In this document: positions 41,437 to 51,458 of the stretch, piece by piece | Position numbering within the stretch: position 1 is the first letter of the stretch | How the letters are laid out: each line of letters starts with the position of its first letter | Assembly: GCA_913019935.1 (NCBI GenBank) | Contig: CAJVZC010000002.1 | Span: 1 to 64,000, forward strand | Direction: 5' to 3' | Origin: an uncultured Methylococcales bacterium | GTDB lineage: Bacteria; Pseudomonadota; Gammaproteobacteria; Methylococcales; Methylomonadaceae | Length of the DNA: 64,000 bases | The notes under the pieces: generated by a model | Told to the model about the DNA's origin: nothing | Databases searched by the model: none | Seen by the model: only the letters and a program-made list of their open reading frames with translations | Position numbers and translations under genes: made by a program

Positions 41437-42333
41437 ATGACTCCAAGACATTTTATCAGCCTAGCTGACCTAACAACGACAGAACTTAAGCAACTCATCT
41501 ATCGTGCTATCGAACTTAAGCAGCATAGAGACCCTGACTACACACCCTTAAAAAATAAAGTATTAGGCATGGTTTTCGAAAAATCATCGACCCGGACACG
41601 AATTTCTTTTGAAACCGGCATGATTCAATTTGGTGGTAGCGCCATCTTCTTATCTCCCAAAGATACCCAATTAGGCCGTGGCGAACCGTTAGAAGATAGC
41701 GCGCGTGTTATCTCGAGCATGGTTGATGCGATCATGCTCAGAACACATCACCATAAAACTGTCACAACATTTGCACAGTTCTCGAGCGTCCCCGTTATCA
41801 ACGGCTTAACAGACCTACTACACCCGTGCCAACTTCTTGCTGACATGCAAACCTATTTTGAACACCGTGGCGACATTACTGGAAAAACAGTCACCTGGAT
41901 TGGTGATGGGAACAATATGTGCAATTCATATATCAATGCGGCCAAAAAGCTTAACTTTAACCTTAATATTGCTTGCCCCAAGAATTACCAGCCTAATGAC
42001 ACCCTAATCGCATCGGCACAAACAAATATAAAATTATTTCCAGACGCCTTAACTGCCAGCAAAAATGCAGATTTAATTGTGACTGATGTTTGGGCCAGCA
42101 TGGGACAAGAACAAGAACAACAAAAACGTGAACAAGCATTTGCCAATTTTGCTGTAACCCATAAAATAATGGACAATGCTCATCCTGACGCCTTGTTTAT
42201 GCACTGCCTACCCGCACACCGAGGAGAAGAAGTTGATGCTGACGTTATTGACGGACCACAAAGCGTTGTTTTTGATGAAGCAGAAAACAGATTACATGCT
42301 CAAAAAGCGCTTCTGGAATTATTAATGGTCTAA
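41437..42333 (+). CDS. argF: Ornithine carbamoyltransferase
   Basis: ArgF makes citrulline from ornithine and carbamoyl phosphate. The 298-residue protein has the carbamoyl-phosphate motif [12 protein letters not shown] near 50, [11 protein letters not shown] near 130 and the ornithine-binding [12 protein letters not shown] near 250. The length is that of the family. It follows argD closely and precedes an SH3-domain membrane protein. Confidence 0.96.
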   Translation: MTPRHFISLADLTTTELKQLIYRAIELKQHRDPDYTPLKNKVLGMVFEKSSTRTRISFETGMIQFGGSAIFLSPKDTQLGRGEPLEDSARVISSMVDAIMLRTHHHKTVTTFAQFSSVPVINGLTDLLHPCQLLADMQTYFEHRGDITGKTVTWIGDGNNMCNSYINAAKKLNFNLNIACPKNYQPNDTLIASAQTNIKLFPDALTASKNADLIVTDVWASMGQEQEQQKREQAFANFAVTHKIMDNAHPDALFMHCLPAHRGEEVDADVIDGPQSVVFDEAENRLHAQKALLELLMV

Positions 42334-42389
42334 AATCTAGTATGATGCAAAACTTGTACTCCTACGCAGACGTCAACCCTAAAACAACC

Positions 42390-43061
42390 ATGATAAAAAA
42401 ATCACTTTTACTCACTCTTTTGTTAAGTAACGCTTATAACGTTTTCGCTGAAACTGTTTACGTCACTGATACATTAAAAATAGAAGTTCGTAGCGGAATG
42501 AGCACACAGCACAAAATCCTCACAATGCTCCCAAGTGGATCACCACTAGAGGTTATTAATCACAACGCAGATACAGGCTATACCGCCGTACAAATCGACG
42601 CAAATCAAACTGGCTACATCCTAACGCGCTACACAAAAAAGCAACCCACTGCGCGCTGGTTACTGAATGACGTAAAGAAAAAAAATGTACAACTACAATC
42701 AGACCTTAAAACCGCACAACAAACATTAACAACACTTTCGGCGTCGAATAAAAAAAACGCCCAATCAAACAACACACTCGGCAAAGAAAAAATACGCCTC
42801 AGTAATGAGCTCGCCGAAATCAAACAAACTGCAGCCAATGCCATTCTCTTAAAAGAACAACGCGACCAATTCCAAGAACGTTTAGTTAATATTGAACGCG
42901 AAAACGAAAAACTTAAAAGAGAAAAGCAAACATTACAGGACAGTGCTAACCAAGATTGGTTCCTTTACGGTGGTATTCTTGCTTTTTTTGGCATATTTTT
43001 TGGCTTGCTTATTCCCAAAATAAGTTGGCATAGACGCACTAATAGCTGGGACAGTTTATAA
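42390..43061 (+). CDS. TIGR04211-type SH3 and anchor domain protein
   Basis: From the ATG at 42390-42392 the protein has 223 residues with a signal peptide (about 1-20, ending NVFAE), a bacterial SH3 domain (about 21-85) with VRSGMSTQHKILTMLPSG, a long Gln/Lys/Glu-rich coiled coil (about 95-185) and a C-terminal membrane anchor (about 190-210). This is the domain order of the SH3-plus-anchor family; its cell-envelope role is not established. An upstream pair of ATGs at 42342-42347 would add 16 residues before the signal peptide and is less likely. Confidence 0.75.
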   Translation: MIKKSLLLTLLLSNAYNVFAETVYVTDTLKIEVRSGMSTQHKILTMLPSGSPLEVINHNADTGYTAVQIDANQTGYILTRYTKKQPTARWLLNDVKKKNVQLQSDLKTAQQTLTTLSASNKKNAQSNNTLGKEKIRLSNELAEIKQTAANAILLKEQRDQFQERLVNIERENEKLKREKQTLQDSANQDWFLYGGILAFFGIFFGLLIPKISWHRRTNSWDSL

Positions 43062-43100
43062 ACCACCCACCTCTCAACAGATTACTTAGGACATCAGGCC

Positions 43101-44798
43101 ATGACAAATTCAGTTGACAAAAATAACAGAACATTCTCTTCCAAAATAGTAGATGGAATGGAGCGCGCCCCAAGTCGCGCCATGCTTCATGCAGTAGGAT
43201 TTACGACCAACGATTTCTCTAAACCACAAATAGGTGTCGCTTCCACGTGGAGCATGGTTACCCCGTGTAACATGCACATTAACAAATTAGCCGATTATGC
43301 TGCCGAGGGTATTAATTCCGTTGATGGCAAAGCCGTTATTTTTAATACCATAACCATTTCAGATGGCATTTCTATGGGTACTGAAGGGATGAAATACTCA
43401 TTAGTCTCCAGGGAAGTTATTGCCGACTCAATTGAAACCGTTGTCGGCTGTCAGGGGTTCGATGGTGTTGTTGCTATTGGTGGCTGTGATAAAAATATGC
43501 CTGGCTGTATGATTGCGCTTGCCCGCCTAAATCGTCCAGCCATTTTTGTCTACGGTGGAACGATCATGCCCGGCTGCCATAACAAAAAGAAACTCGACGT
43601 AGTTTCGGTTTTTGAAGCCGTAGGCCAACGCGCTAACGACAAAATTGATGATGCTGAACTGTCTGCTATTGAAAGTAAAGCCATCCCTGGCGCCGGATCA
43701 TGCGGTGGCATGTATACCGCTAACACGATGGCTTCAGCCATTGAGGCATTAGGCATGAGCCTACCCAATAGCTCTGCCCAAACAGCGATCTCAGACGACA
43801 AAAAAATGGACTGCGAACGCGCAGGAAAAGCCGTACTAAGCCTAGTCAATAATGACATTAAGCCGCGTGATATTATGACTAAACAGGCATTCGAAAATGC
43901 CATTACCGTTATCATAGCGTTGGGAGGATCTACCAATGCGGTATTGCATATTCTAGCCATGGCCAGCGCCACTGACGTTGATATCACTTTAGATGACTTT
44001 ACCCGCATCGGAAAAAAAGTTCCAATGGTTGCTGATTTAAAACCAAGCGGTCGCTATCAGATGGCTGAACTTATTGAAATTGGCGGCATTCAACCACTCA
44101 TGAAGATTTTACTCGACCACGGCTTACTGCACGGTGACTGTTTAACAGTAACTGGCAAAACTTTAGCAGAAAACCTCGCTAATGTAGCCCCCTATCCCCC
44201 AAACCAGGATATGATCCGACCACTAGATAAGCCCATCAAATCCGAGAGCCATTTAGTCATTCTCCGCGGCAATCTTGCTGGGGACGGGGCTGTTGCTAAA
44301 ATAACGGGTAAAGAAGGACTTACTTTCACAGGTTCTGCAAAAGTTTTTGATTGTGAAGAACAGGCTCTGCAAAGTGTTTTAAATGGAGATATTATTAAAG
44401 GCGACGTTATTGTCATTCGCTATGAAGGCCCCAAAGGTGGCCCAGGAATGCGTGAAATGCTTTCACCTACCTCAGCAGTTATGGGTAAAGGTCTGGGACA
44501 AGATGTAGCTTTGATTACTGACGGTCGTTTTTCAGGTGGCACCCATGGTTTTGTGGTTGGGCATATCACCCCTGAGGCTTATGTGGGAGGTCCACTTGCC
44601 ATTGTTGAAGATGGCGACACTATCACGATCGATGCTGAAAAAAATATTCTACATATTGATTTAAACGAACATGAAATAAATCGTCGCCTAGAACGCTGGC
44701 AAGCCCCTGCCCCTCGCTACACGCGTGGTGTTTTAGCCAAATATGCCAAACTGGTTAACTCAGCCTCTGAAGGCGCTGTGACTGATCGCTTTGAATAA
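43101..44798 (+). CDS. ilvD: Dihydroxy-acid dehydratase
   Basis: IlvD is an iron-sulfur enzyme that makes 2-oxo acids from dihydroxy acids in valine, isoleucine and leucine synthesis. The 565 residues contain the cluster cysteine motifs [11 protein letters not shown] near 130 and [14 protein letters not shown] near 200, plus [19 protein letters not shown] near 463. Its length is that of the shorter bacterial/archaeal DHAD type rather than E. coli IlvD (616), often a 2Fe-2S form. It lies between the SH3 protein and argA on the plus strand. Confidence 0.96.
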   Translation: MTNSVDKNNRTFSSKIVDGMERAPSRAMLHAVGFTTNDFSKPQIGVASTWSMVTPCNMHINKLADYAAEGINSVDGKAVIFNTITISDGISMGTEGMKYSLVSREVIADSIETVVGCQGFDGVVAIGGCDKNMPGCMIALARLNRPAIFVYGGTIMPGCHNKKKLDVVSVFEAVGQRANDKIDDAELSAIESKAIPGAGSCGGMYTANTMASAIEALGMSLPNSSAQTAISDDKKMDCERAGKAVLSLVNNDIKPRDIMTKQAFENAITVIIALGGSTNAVLHILAMASATDVDITLDDFTRIGKKVPMVADLKPSGRYQMAELIEIGGIQPLMKILLDHGLLHGDCLTVTGKTLAENLANVAPYPPNQDMIRPLDKPIKSESHLVILRGNLAGDGAVAKITGKEGLTFTGSAKVFDCEEQALQSVLNGDIIKGDVIVIRYEGPKGGPGMREMLSPTSAVMGKGLGQDVALITDGRFSGGTHGFVVGHITPEAYVGGPLAIVEDGDTITIDAEKNILHIDLNEHEINRRLERWQAPAPRYTRGVLAKYAKLVNSASEGAVTDRFE

Positions 44799-44827
44799 TG
44801 TCATCTATCGCAAACCCTTAAAAGCCC

Positions 44828-46150
44828 ATGCCTGAACCCTTGACACAACAAGCCTCTTTTATCAATTGGTTTCGCGATTCTTCACCTTATATCCATGCCC
44901 ACCGAAATAAAACCTTTGTCATTTTCTTCGGTGGGGAATCTGTTCAAAGTAAATCTTTTGCAAATCACGTCCATGATTTTGCCCTGTTAAACAGCTTAGG
45001 GATCAGACTTGTCTTGGTTCATGGCATCCGCCCCCAAATAGAACAACGTCTAAAGAAAAATAACCAGCATTCAACTTTTGTCGGCCCTCACCGCATCACG
45101 GACAGCACCACATTGCAATATGTTAAAGAATCAGCCGGTCATGCTCGAGTTGAAATAGAGGCCTTATTATCTATGGGGCTGGCTAACTCCCCTATGTCTG
45201 GCGCTAAAATAAAAGTAACCTCAGGAAATTTTGTTACAGCCAAGCCCATTGGCATTCTCAAGGGTACTGATTTCTGTTTTACAGGGAGGGTTCGACGTAT
45301 CGACAGTACGGCTATTAATGCTCACCTTCAAAATCATAACGTTGTACTCATTTCTCCAATTGGCTACTCACCTACAGGTGAAGTATTCAATCTATCCGCT
45401 GAAGAGGTTGCCACTGACGTTGCCATAGCATTACAAGCCGACAAACTCATTTTAATGACCGAAGAGAACTGCTTGAATGAGACCACTCAACATCTAATCC
45501 CTCAACTCACAGTCTCAGAAGCCAGTGTTTTATTAACTAATGCATCTGACCATAGCCTCAAACCGTCACTGACAGCGGCTATAAAAGCCTGTCAAAAAAA
45601 TGTTGACCGAGTTCACCTCATCAACCGCCATTTAGAAGGTGGATTGCTACTAGAATTATTTTCCAGAAACGGCGTTGGCACCTTAATCAGTGCCAATTCA
45701 TATGAAAAATTGAGAACCGCCACAACCCATGATATTCCTGGAATTCTTGAACTCATCAGACCTTTAGAAGCCGAAAATAAACTAATTGCACGCTCTCGCG
45801 AACACATTGAAATAGATATTGAAAATTATTCAATCCTAGAAAGAGATGGCCTGATTATTGGCTGCATTGCTTTAAATACATTCCCCCACACGACTATAGC
45901 TGAAGTCGCTTGCTTAGCCGTACACCCTGACTATCAGCATGCTGCACGCGGCCAACAATTACTGGCCCACACGCTAACCCAAGCAAAACAAAACAAAATT
46001 CGTCAAGTGATTGCCTTTTCTACGCAATCCTCCCACTGGTTTTTTGAGCAAGGTTTCCTAGAAATAGACCTCGAAGCTATAGCTGAAATCGGTATCAAAC
46101 CACAACAGATTGAAAGAAAAGCTAAAATACTTCACAAACAGATTAGTTAA
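44828..46150 (+). CDS. argA: Amino-acid N-acetyltransferase (N-acetylglutamate synthase)
   Basis: ArgA makes N-acetylglutamate, the first step of arginine synthesis. The 440-residue protein has an N-terminal amino-acid-kinase-like domain (about 20-295) that binds arginine for feedback inhibition, with VIFFGGESVQSKS near 30, and a C-terminal GNAT domain (about 300-440) with VACLAVHPDYQHAARGQQLL. The length equals E. coli ArgA (443). Its stop is eight bases before the cpdA start. Confidence 0.96.
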   Translation: MPEPLTQQASFINWFRDSSPYIHAHRNKTFVIFFGGESVQSKSFANHVHDFALLNSLGIRLVLVHGIRPQIEQRLKKNNQHSTFVGPHRITDSTTLQYVKESAGHARVEIEALLSMGLANSPMSGAKIKVTSGNFVTAKPIGILKGTDFCFTGRVRRIDSTAINAHLQNHNVVLISPIGYSPTGEVFNLSAEEVATDVAIALQADKLILMTEENCLNETTQHLIPQLTVSEASVLLTNASDHSLKPSLTAAIKACQKNVDRVHLINRHLEGGLLLELFSRNGVGTLISANSYEKLRTATTHDIPGILELIRPLEAENKLIARSREHIEIDIENYSILERDGLIIGCIALNTFPHTTIAEVACLAVHPDYQHAARGQQLLAHTLTQAKQNKIRQVIAFSTQSSHWFFEQGFLEIDLEAIAEIGIKPQQIERKAKILHKQIS

Positions 46151-46157
46151 TCTTCTA

Positions 46158-46934
46158 ATGCGGCCAACCATAAAAAATGATGTATTCACGTTGCTACAGT
46201 TTTCCGATTTACATCTTTTTGCACAACCCGAAAAATACGCCCATGATATTTGCCCCGAACAATCCTTCTTAAAAATATTCGAGCAAGCCATCGAAACACA
46301 CCCTGCTATTGATTTAATCCTTCTTACAGGTGATCTAGCAGAAGACCCTGTTGACACCGTTTATAATCGCCTGAAAGAGCGACTCTCGCGGCATCAAATC
46401 CCGATCGTTTGTTTGCCAGGGAATCACGATAACTACCCCATCATGTTGAAAATATTTTCCCAACCACCGATGACGTGTAACAAAATAACACGCCTCGGTA
46501 ACTGGCAAATAATTACTTTGAATAGTCAAATTGTAGGAGAAAAACAAGGTTCGATTGCCGCTCCAGAAATGGCTTTCTTACAGGATACTTTGAGCATTTC
46601 AAAGGACTACTTTTCCGTTATAGCACTCCATCATCATTGCATTCCAACGGGAAGTTCATGGATGGATCATATGCAACTAGAACAAAGTGAGCAATTCTTA
46701 AAAACACTCCAAAACTACAACAACGTCAGACTAATCCTTTCCGGCCACACCCACCAAATACTAGAAACACACACGGCTGGCACCGCTATTCTAGGAACAC
46801 CGTCAACGTGTTATCAATTTAAACCCAACAGTAAACACTTTGCCATTACCCCTGAACCCCCTTGTTATCGTTCGGTAACATTGCTTCCAAACGGTGAAAT
46901 AACGTCAACAATCCATACGCTAATTCCCACGTAA
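46158..46934 (+). CDS. cpdA: 3',5'-cyclic-AMP phosphodiesterase-like metallophosphoesterase (CpdA/Icc)
   Basis: A calcineurin-like phosphoesterase of 258 residues. Metal-site motifs are FSDLHLF near 13, TGDLAEDP near 53, GNHDNYP near 83, ALHHH near 152 and SGHTHQ near 187. It hydrolyses cAMP in E. coli; the exact substrate here is inferred. I chose the ATG at 46158-46160, seven bases after the argA stop; an earlier ATG would overlap argA. Its TAA abuts the rppH stop on the other strand with no spacing. Confidence 0.9.
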   Translation: MRPTIKNDVFTLLQFSDLHLFAQPEKYAHDICPEQSFLKIFEQAIETHPAIDLILLTGDLAEDPVDTVYNRLKERLSRHQIPIVCLPGNHDNYPIMLKIFSQPPMTCNKITRLGNWQIITLNSQIVGEKQGSIAAPEMAFLQDTLSISKDYFSVIALHHHCIPTGSSWMDHMQLEQSEQFLKTLQNYNNVRLILSGHTHQILETHTAGTAILGTPSTCYQFKPNSKHFAITPEPPCYRSVTLLPNGEITSTIHTLIPT

Positions 46935-47480
46935 TTAACGCCCCAATGAACTTATTTGACCGTCTATGGATTTAGACAAATAACCCTCAGCACGTACAGG
47001 GTTTTCATTTCCAACTAACAAACTCCCCAGTTCTTGTAATGCCCGCTGATAAGTCCACCGTTTAAAATAAACAACCCCCTCCAACGGCTCCCAATAATCA
47101 GTCCAACACCAATCATCGAATTCAGGATTCTCATGTCCATTCAAAACAATAGCATCCTCAGGACCCAACAACCGTAACAAAAACCAAATTTGTTTCTGTC
47201 CAATACATAAGGGTTTTGATTTCTTGCGAATATAATGTTCTGGTAAATCATAACGTAGCCAATATCTCGTTCGACCCAGTAACTGTACATCTTTAGACGT
47301 TAGCCCAACCTCTTCCTCAAGTTCTCTATACATTGCTGTTTCTGGGTCTTCATAGAATTTAATGCCACCTTGCGGAAACTGCCAAGCATCTGCACCAACC
47401 CGTTTTGCCCAAAACAATTTGCCATCATCATTACAAATAACAATGCCAACATTAGCTCGATATCCATTCGAATCAATCAT
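46935..47480 (-). CDS. rppH: RNA pyrophosphohydrolase RppH
   Basis: RppH removes pyrophosphate from the 5' end of mRNAs and starts RNase E decay. The 181-residue protein begins with the family N-terminus MIDSNGYRANVGIVICND and has the Nudix box GGIKFYEDPETAMYRELEEEVGL (41-63; G, E and EE catalytic pattern). The ATG at 47478-47480 was chosen because E. coli RppH starts the same way; an upstream ATG adds five unmatched residues. It is convergent with cpdA. Confidence 0.95.
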   Translation of the reverse strand: MIDSNGYRANVGIVICNDDGKLFWAKRVGADAWQFPQGGIKFYEDPETAMYRELEEEVGLTSKDVQLLGRTRYWLRYDLPEHYIRKKSKPLCIGQKQIWFLLRLLGPEDAIVLNGHENPEFDDWCWTDYWEPLEGVVYFKRWTYQRALQELGSLLVGNENPVRAEGYLSKSIDGQISSLGR

Positions 47481-47627
47481 TTTAATACCATCCAATCCCT
47501 CTTTTTATCGAACGCTTATTGTTATAATAAGGCATCAAAGAAACCCTTAAATCACTTTACATTGTTTCATAATAAAAGAGATTATGTATAGTGCTAATTT
47601 TTATTCACTACCACAGGACTTGTTTAC

Positions 47628-48302
47628 GTGAGCTTAGCCATTTTTGATTTAGACAATACCTTATTAGCCGATGATAGCGATTTTTTATGGGGACAATTTT
47701 TAGTTTCCCAGGGCATGGTCGACAGCACCTTCTATGAATTAGCTAATCAACGTTTTTATGAGGACTATAAACTCGGAACACTTGATATCAATGAGTTTTT
47801 GGCTTTCGCACTCAAGCCACTGGCCGAAATAAATATTAATCACCTTTTTAGACTTAGAGCGCAATTCATTGAAAAAATCATCAAGCCCATTCTACTAACA
47901 CCTGCAAAAACATTAATAGCACACCACAAATCAAAAGGTGACACACTCATTGTCATCACAGCCACCAATAAATTTGTCACTGAACCTATCGTTAACTTGT
48001 ATGGTATCGACAACCTACTGGCGACTGTCCCTGAAAACAAACAAGGGCGTTTTACCGGACAAGTTTCCGGCATCCCTTGCTTTCAAGATGGAAAAGTAAA
48101 ATTACTCAACGAGTGGCTTAAAACAACAGAAATTAATCTGACCGATAGTTGGTTTTACAGTGATTCCCATAACGACCTACCCTTATTAAACATCGTCGAC
48201 AATCCTGTTGCTGTTGATCCTGATGATAAATTAAGAAGCATTGCAGAAAAACAAAAATGGCCTGTTATCAGCCTCCGTGAGCACGCCCAAGCCAACACTT
48301 AA
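47628..48302 (+). CDS. HAD-superfamily phosphatase (SerB-like, IB type)
   Basis: A 224-residue HAD hydrolase. The nucleophile motif is IFDLDNTLLADDSDFLWG (3-20), motif II is TLIVITATN near 100 and the metal motif is SDSHNDLPLL near 178. This is subfamily IB, related to SerB, with a helical cap (about 20-85). Substrates are not known; E. coli homologues hydrolyse phosphoserine or other phosphomonoesters. The start is GTG (47628-47630). It is divergent from rppH. Confidence 0.85.
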   Translation: MSLAIFDLDNTLLADDSDFLWGQFLVSQGMVDSTFYELANQRFYEDYKLGTLDINEFLAFALKPLAEININHLFRLRAQFIEKIIKPILLTPAKTLIAHHKSKGDTLIVITATNKFVTEPIVNLYGIDNLLATVPENKQGRFTGQVSGIPCFQDGKVKLLNEWLKTTEINLTDSWFYSDSHNDLPLLNIVDNPVAVDPDDKLRSIAEKQKWPVISLREHAQANT

Positions 48303-48306
48303 AAAG

Positions 48307-48543
48307 TTATTTTTTCTGGAAATAAAAAACCTGTTGATCTCCAGACTTAGCCACCTCAAGTAAAGTATTACCAGATTGCTCGGCAAAAACGCCAAAGTCC
48401 AAATGTGCGGCAGGGTCAGTAGCGATCACACGTACCACTTCACCAGAGGACATGGCTATCAACGCCTTTTTTAGGCGCAACAATGGGAGCGGGCAATTCA
48501 AACCACTCGCATCAACATCATAATCGTAATCAATAGCAAGCAT
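48307..48543 (-). CDS. TusA/SirA-like sulfurtransferase
   Basis: A 78-residue protein with the TusA fold signature DASGLNCPLPLLRLKKAL (11-28), including the persulfide-carrying Cys17. TusA proteins relay sulfur from cysteine desulfurase, for tRNA 2-thiouridine or in dissimilatory sulfur pathways. It faces the HAD gene in a convergent pair with only four bases between stops. It is not in an operon with tusBCD or rhd genes here, so the pathway is open. Confidence 0.9.
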   Translation of the reverse strand: MLAIDYDYDVDASGLNCPLPLLRLKKALIAMSSGEVVRVIATDPAAHLDFGVFAEQSGNTLLEVAKSGDQQVFYFQKK

Positions 48544-48617
48544 ATTTTTTTCATGTCACCGTGAATAATGAATTATTATAAACCATAACCATTTATAAAA
48601 TACTTTTAGGTTAACCC

Positions 48618-50012
48618 ATGCAATTTTTTCCTGTCTTTTTACGCCTTAATCAACAAAAATGTCTTATCGTCGGCGCGGGTGAAATAGCCGCCCGTAAAAT
48701 TGAAATCCTGTCAAAGTCAGGTGCTCTGATAACCGTATTAGCCCCATCGTTCTCTACAACCGTTAAATCCCTTGAAAAAAAATTAGCCCTAACACTTATC
48801 CAAAAAGAATTCGACGGTCTCAGTGACGCTCAAGGTTTTCGGCTCATTGTTTCTGCAACGAATAACCCAACCATTAATGCGCTTGTTGCCGATACAGCCA
48901 ACTCACTTAACATTTTAGTGAACGTCGTTGATAACCCTAAATTATGTCAGTTTATTTTTCCTGCTATTATTGATCGCTCCCCAATCATTGCCGCTATTTC
49001 TTCAGGGGGAACAGCACCCGTGCTCGCCCGGCTGTTAAAGACACGCATAGAAACACTCATTCCTTATGGTTATGGTCGCCTTTCTGAACTGGCTGGAAAT
49101 TATCGAGACAAAGTCAAAGCACATATCCAAAACCCTCAACAACGTCGTTTTTTTTGGGAACAGGCCTTCCAAGGTGGCGTTGCTGAGTTGATTTTTGCAG
49201 GACAAGATAAAAAAGCTGAAGACACTCTGAACGAAGAAATCCTTGCATACGCTACAGACGCGAAAACACGTGGAGAAGTTTATCTGGTTGGCGCAGGACC
49301 CGGTGATCCAGACCTCCTTACCCTCAGAGCCTTAAGACTCATCCAACAAGCTGATATTGTTGTTTACGATCGCCTAGTTTCAGAGGATATCCTTAACCTT
49401 ATCCGACGTGATGCTGAAAAAATATATGTTGGGAAACAACGCGATCAACACACCCTTCCACAAGAATCCATTAACCAACTGCTCACAAGACTTGCTCTTG
49501 AAGGTCATCGCGTTGTACGTCTCAAAGGGGGCGACCCATTTATTTTTGGCCGAGGCGGTGAGGAAATTGAGACATTAATGGAAAATAACATTAATTTCCA
49601 AGTCGTTCCCGGCATCACGGCTGCCTCCGGTTGCGCCAGTTATGCGGGTATTCCACTGACCCACCGGCAATATGCACAATCATGTACTTTTGTCACCGGT
49701 CACTATCAAGATAATCAAATAAATTTAAATTGGGAGGGCCTAGTAAATCCTAATCAAACACTGGTGATTTATATGGGATTACTGGGTTTAAAACATATCT
49801 GTGAATCCCTCATTGAACATGGTTGCTCTAAAGATTTACCGGCAGCGCTCATACAACAAGGCACCACCAAACACCAAAAAGTAATTACCGGTACATTAGA
49901 ATCTTTACCTCAACGCATTCTTACCCACCCGGTCAAGGCCCCCACTTTGATTATCGTTGGCAATGTGGTTCGGTTACACGATAAATTAACCTGGTTTAAG
50001 CCGAGCATTTAA
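48618..50012 (+). CDS. cysG: Siroheme synthase CysG
   Basis: CysG converts uroporphyrinogen III to siroheme in four steps. The 464-residue protein has the N-terminal precorrin-2 dehydrogenase/ferrochelatase domain with VGAGEIAARKIEIL (18-31), a dimerisation domain near 115-150, then the SUMT domain from about 215 with VGAGPGDPDLLTLRAL and VVRLKGGDPFIFGRGGEE near 295. It is full-length, as in E. coli (457). It supports assimilatory sulfite and/or nitrite reduction. Confidence 0.97.
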   Translation: MQFFPVFLRLNQQKCLIVGAGEIAARKIEILSKSGALITVLAPSFSTTVKSLEKKLALTLIQKEFDGLSDAQGFRLIVSATNNPTINALVADTANSLNILVNVVDNPKLCQFIFPAIIDRSPIIAAISSGGTAPVLARLLKTRIETLIPYGYGRLSELAGNYRDKVKAHIQNPQQRRFFWEQAFQGGVAELIFAGQDKKAEDTLNEEILAYATDAKTRGEVYLVGAGPGDPDLLTLRALRLIQQADIVVYDRLVSEDILNLIRRDAEKIYVGKQRDQHTLPQESINQLLTRLALEGHRVVRLKGGDPFIFGRGGEEIETLMENNINFQVVPGITAASGCASYAGIPLTHRQYAQSCTFVTGHYQDNQINLNWEGLVNPNQTLVIYMGLLGLKHICESLIEHGCSKDLPAALIQQGTTKHQKVITGTLESLPQRILTHPVKAPTLIIVGNVVRLHDKLTWFKPSI

Positions 50013-50171
50013 GTGAATACTTGATTAAATCATTTTTTACCGTAAATACTGACAAATTTATTTGTCTTTTTGTTGTAAATTATCTATCCTATCCTTGTTA
50101 AAATTTTAATTAATGGCTTAAGTTTTTTTATCTAATTTAAGTCATATTTCTTTAAATCTATTGAGGTTAGT

Positions 50172-50537
50172 ATGAAAAAATCATTAGCAATAATGGCAGG
50201 TGCTGCGACACTTGTATTAAGCAGTCAAACTTTTGCAGCAAGCGACATGGATCTTTGGGTAGGTAGTAAAATTTATGATCGAGCATTTGGACGTGGTTGT
50301 GCAACTTGTCACGACATTGCGACTAACCCAAATTTAATTAAAAACATTAAAGACGGTTCTTTATCTTTTAGTAAATTCAAAGAAACAATTACTAACGGAA
50401 AAAATGCAATGCCTAAAGCTGGCGCGGCAATCGACGCTGTTGGTAAGAAGAAAGGTTACACAGGTGATAAAGCAATCAAAGCTGTTTATGATTACTTAAG
50501 CGCTGGTGGCGGCAAAATCAAAAAGCCTAAGAAATAA
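50172..50537 (+). CDS. Small class I cytochrome c
   Basis: A 121-residue exported protein with a signal peptide (1-22, ending FAA), a CATCH haem site near 42 (GCATCHD) and a Met axial ligand in KNAMPKAG near 78. It is a mono-haem class I cytochrome c, with basic C-terminus (Lys-rich). The redox partner is unknown; in methylotrophs such proteins can be electron carriers for periplasmic dehydrogenases, but there is no direct evidence here. A clear terminator follows. Confidence 0.87.
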   Translation: MKKSLAIMAGAATLVLSSQTFAASDMDLWVGSKIYDRAFGRGCATCHDIATNPNLIKNIKDGSLSFSKFKETITNGKNAMPKAGAAIDAVGKKKGYTGDKAIKAVYDYLSAGGGKIKKPKK

Positions 50538-50549
50538 AATAAGATTCAC

Positions 50550-50591
50550 AAAAAACCGGGCATGGTTCTTTAACCATGTCCGGTTTTTTTG
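50550..50591. terminator. Bidirectional intrinsic terminator after the cytochrome c gene
   Basis: AAAACCGGGCATGGTT pairs with AACCATGTCCGGTTTT around a short loop, with one G-U pair, and the plus strand continues in a T7 tract. It ends cytochrome c transcripts and, read on the minus strand, those of the 50.6-51.2 kb gene. Confidence 0.85.
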
Positions 50592-50601
50592 TGCACATCA
50601 T

Positions 50602-51237
50602 CTAATCTTGGCGCGTCAAACTAGGTTGGTATTTATCATAATGTTGTAATACAAACCGAGTTTGTAACCAAACACCCGCCGATGCTACAAACATTAAACC
50701 ACAAGAAACAATCGACAAATAAACCAATAGCTTCAAGTTTGACAATTCTTTTAATAAGATAGCAGGGTCTTGAGGTCCTTTTGACACTAAAACCGATTGA
50801 TCTACCGAACCCACGCCAATACGCGGCCTCGAAACCGCTCTTAACGCATCCAGCTCTTTAGTTAAATCGCTAAGAATAACTAACTCTTTTTTCGTCACCT
50901 TACCGGCATTAATACTCTCTTGCAACTGTGTTAACTTAGCTTTTATGGAGCCACTCATCATCGAAACCATCTGGCCTTTGAGCATATCAATCTCTGCTGA
51001 CAAAGCCGGATTCGCAACTATTTTGTGTACCGAGACAGGATTAGGGCTCTGATAACGACCCAAGCTTGTAAGCGAATTCTGAGAAAAAACGGAATAACCA
51101 AAGAAAACGGTAATGATCAACAGCAAAAAACTACTGGCCATAGTAGCGCGACCCATCCATTGCAAGCGCACAAAGGAAGGATTATTTAAGCCCAATACAG
51201 CCTGCTCAGAATGATTTTGTATATCATATTTTTGCAT
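50602..51237 (-). CDS. Unrecognised two-helix membrane protein
   Basis: From the ATG at 51235-51237 (GAGAG Shine-Dalgarno nine bases upstream; a TTG seven codons earlier is less likely) the protein has 211 residues. Membrane helices are at about 31-50 and 169-192, with a periplasmic, partly coiled-coil domain of about 115 residues between them containing VSMMSGSIKAKLTQL. I do not recognise the family. It is a single gene between argG and the cytochrome c terminator. Confidence 0.7.
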   Translation of the reverse strand: MQKYDIQNHSEQAVLGLNNPSFVRLQWMGRATMASSFLLLIITVFFGYSVFSQNSLTSLGRYQSPNPVSVHKIVANPALSAEIDMLKGQMVSMMSGSIKAKLTQLQESINAGKVTKKELVILSDLTKELDALRAVSRPRIGVGSVDQSVLVSKGPQDPAILLKELSNLKLLVYLSIVSCGLMFVASAGVWLQTRFVLQHYDKYQPSLTRQD

Positions 51238-51458
51238 CAAACAACTCTCTCTCAACAAGAGTAACCGTAGCTATTGCCGACAATCAATTTAAATAAGGGC
51301 CGTTCAGTATACAACCTTCACTCTCTAATCAAAGCACTTTTTACGGCGTTTACCCTTAAAATGCTATGGCGTAAAAAAAGTAGCCCTTATCGATTCATAA
51401 CACTGAGATTAAAAAGCGCCTTTATCCACTAAACGCGCCCAAAAATCATTAAAAATGA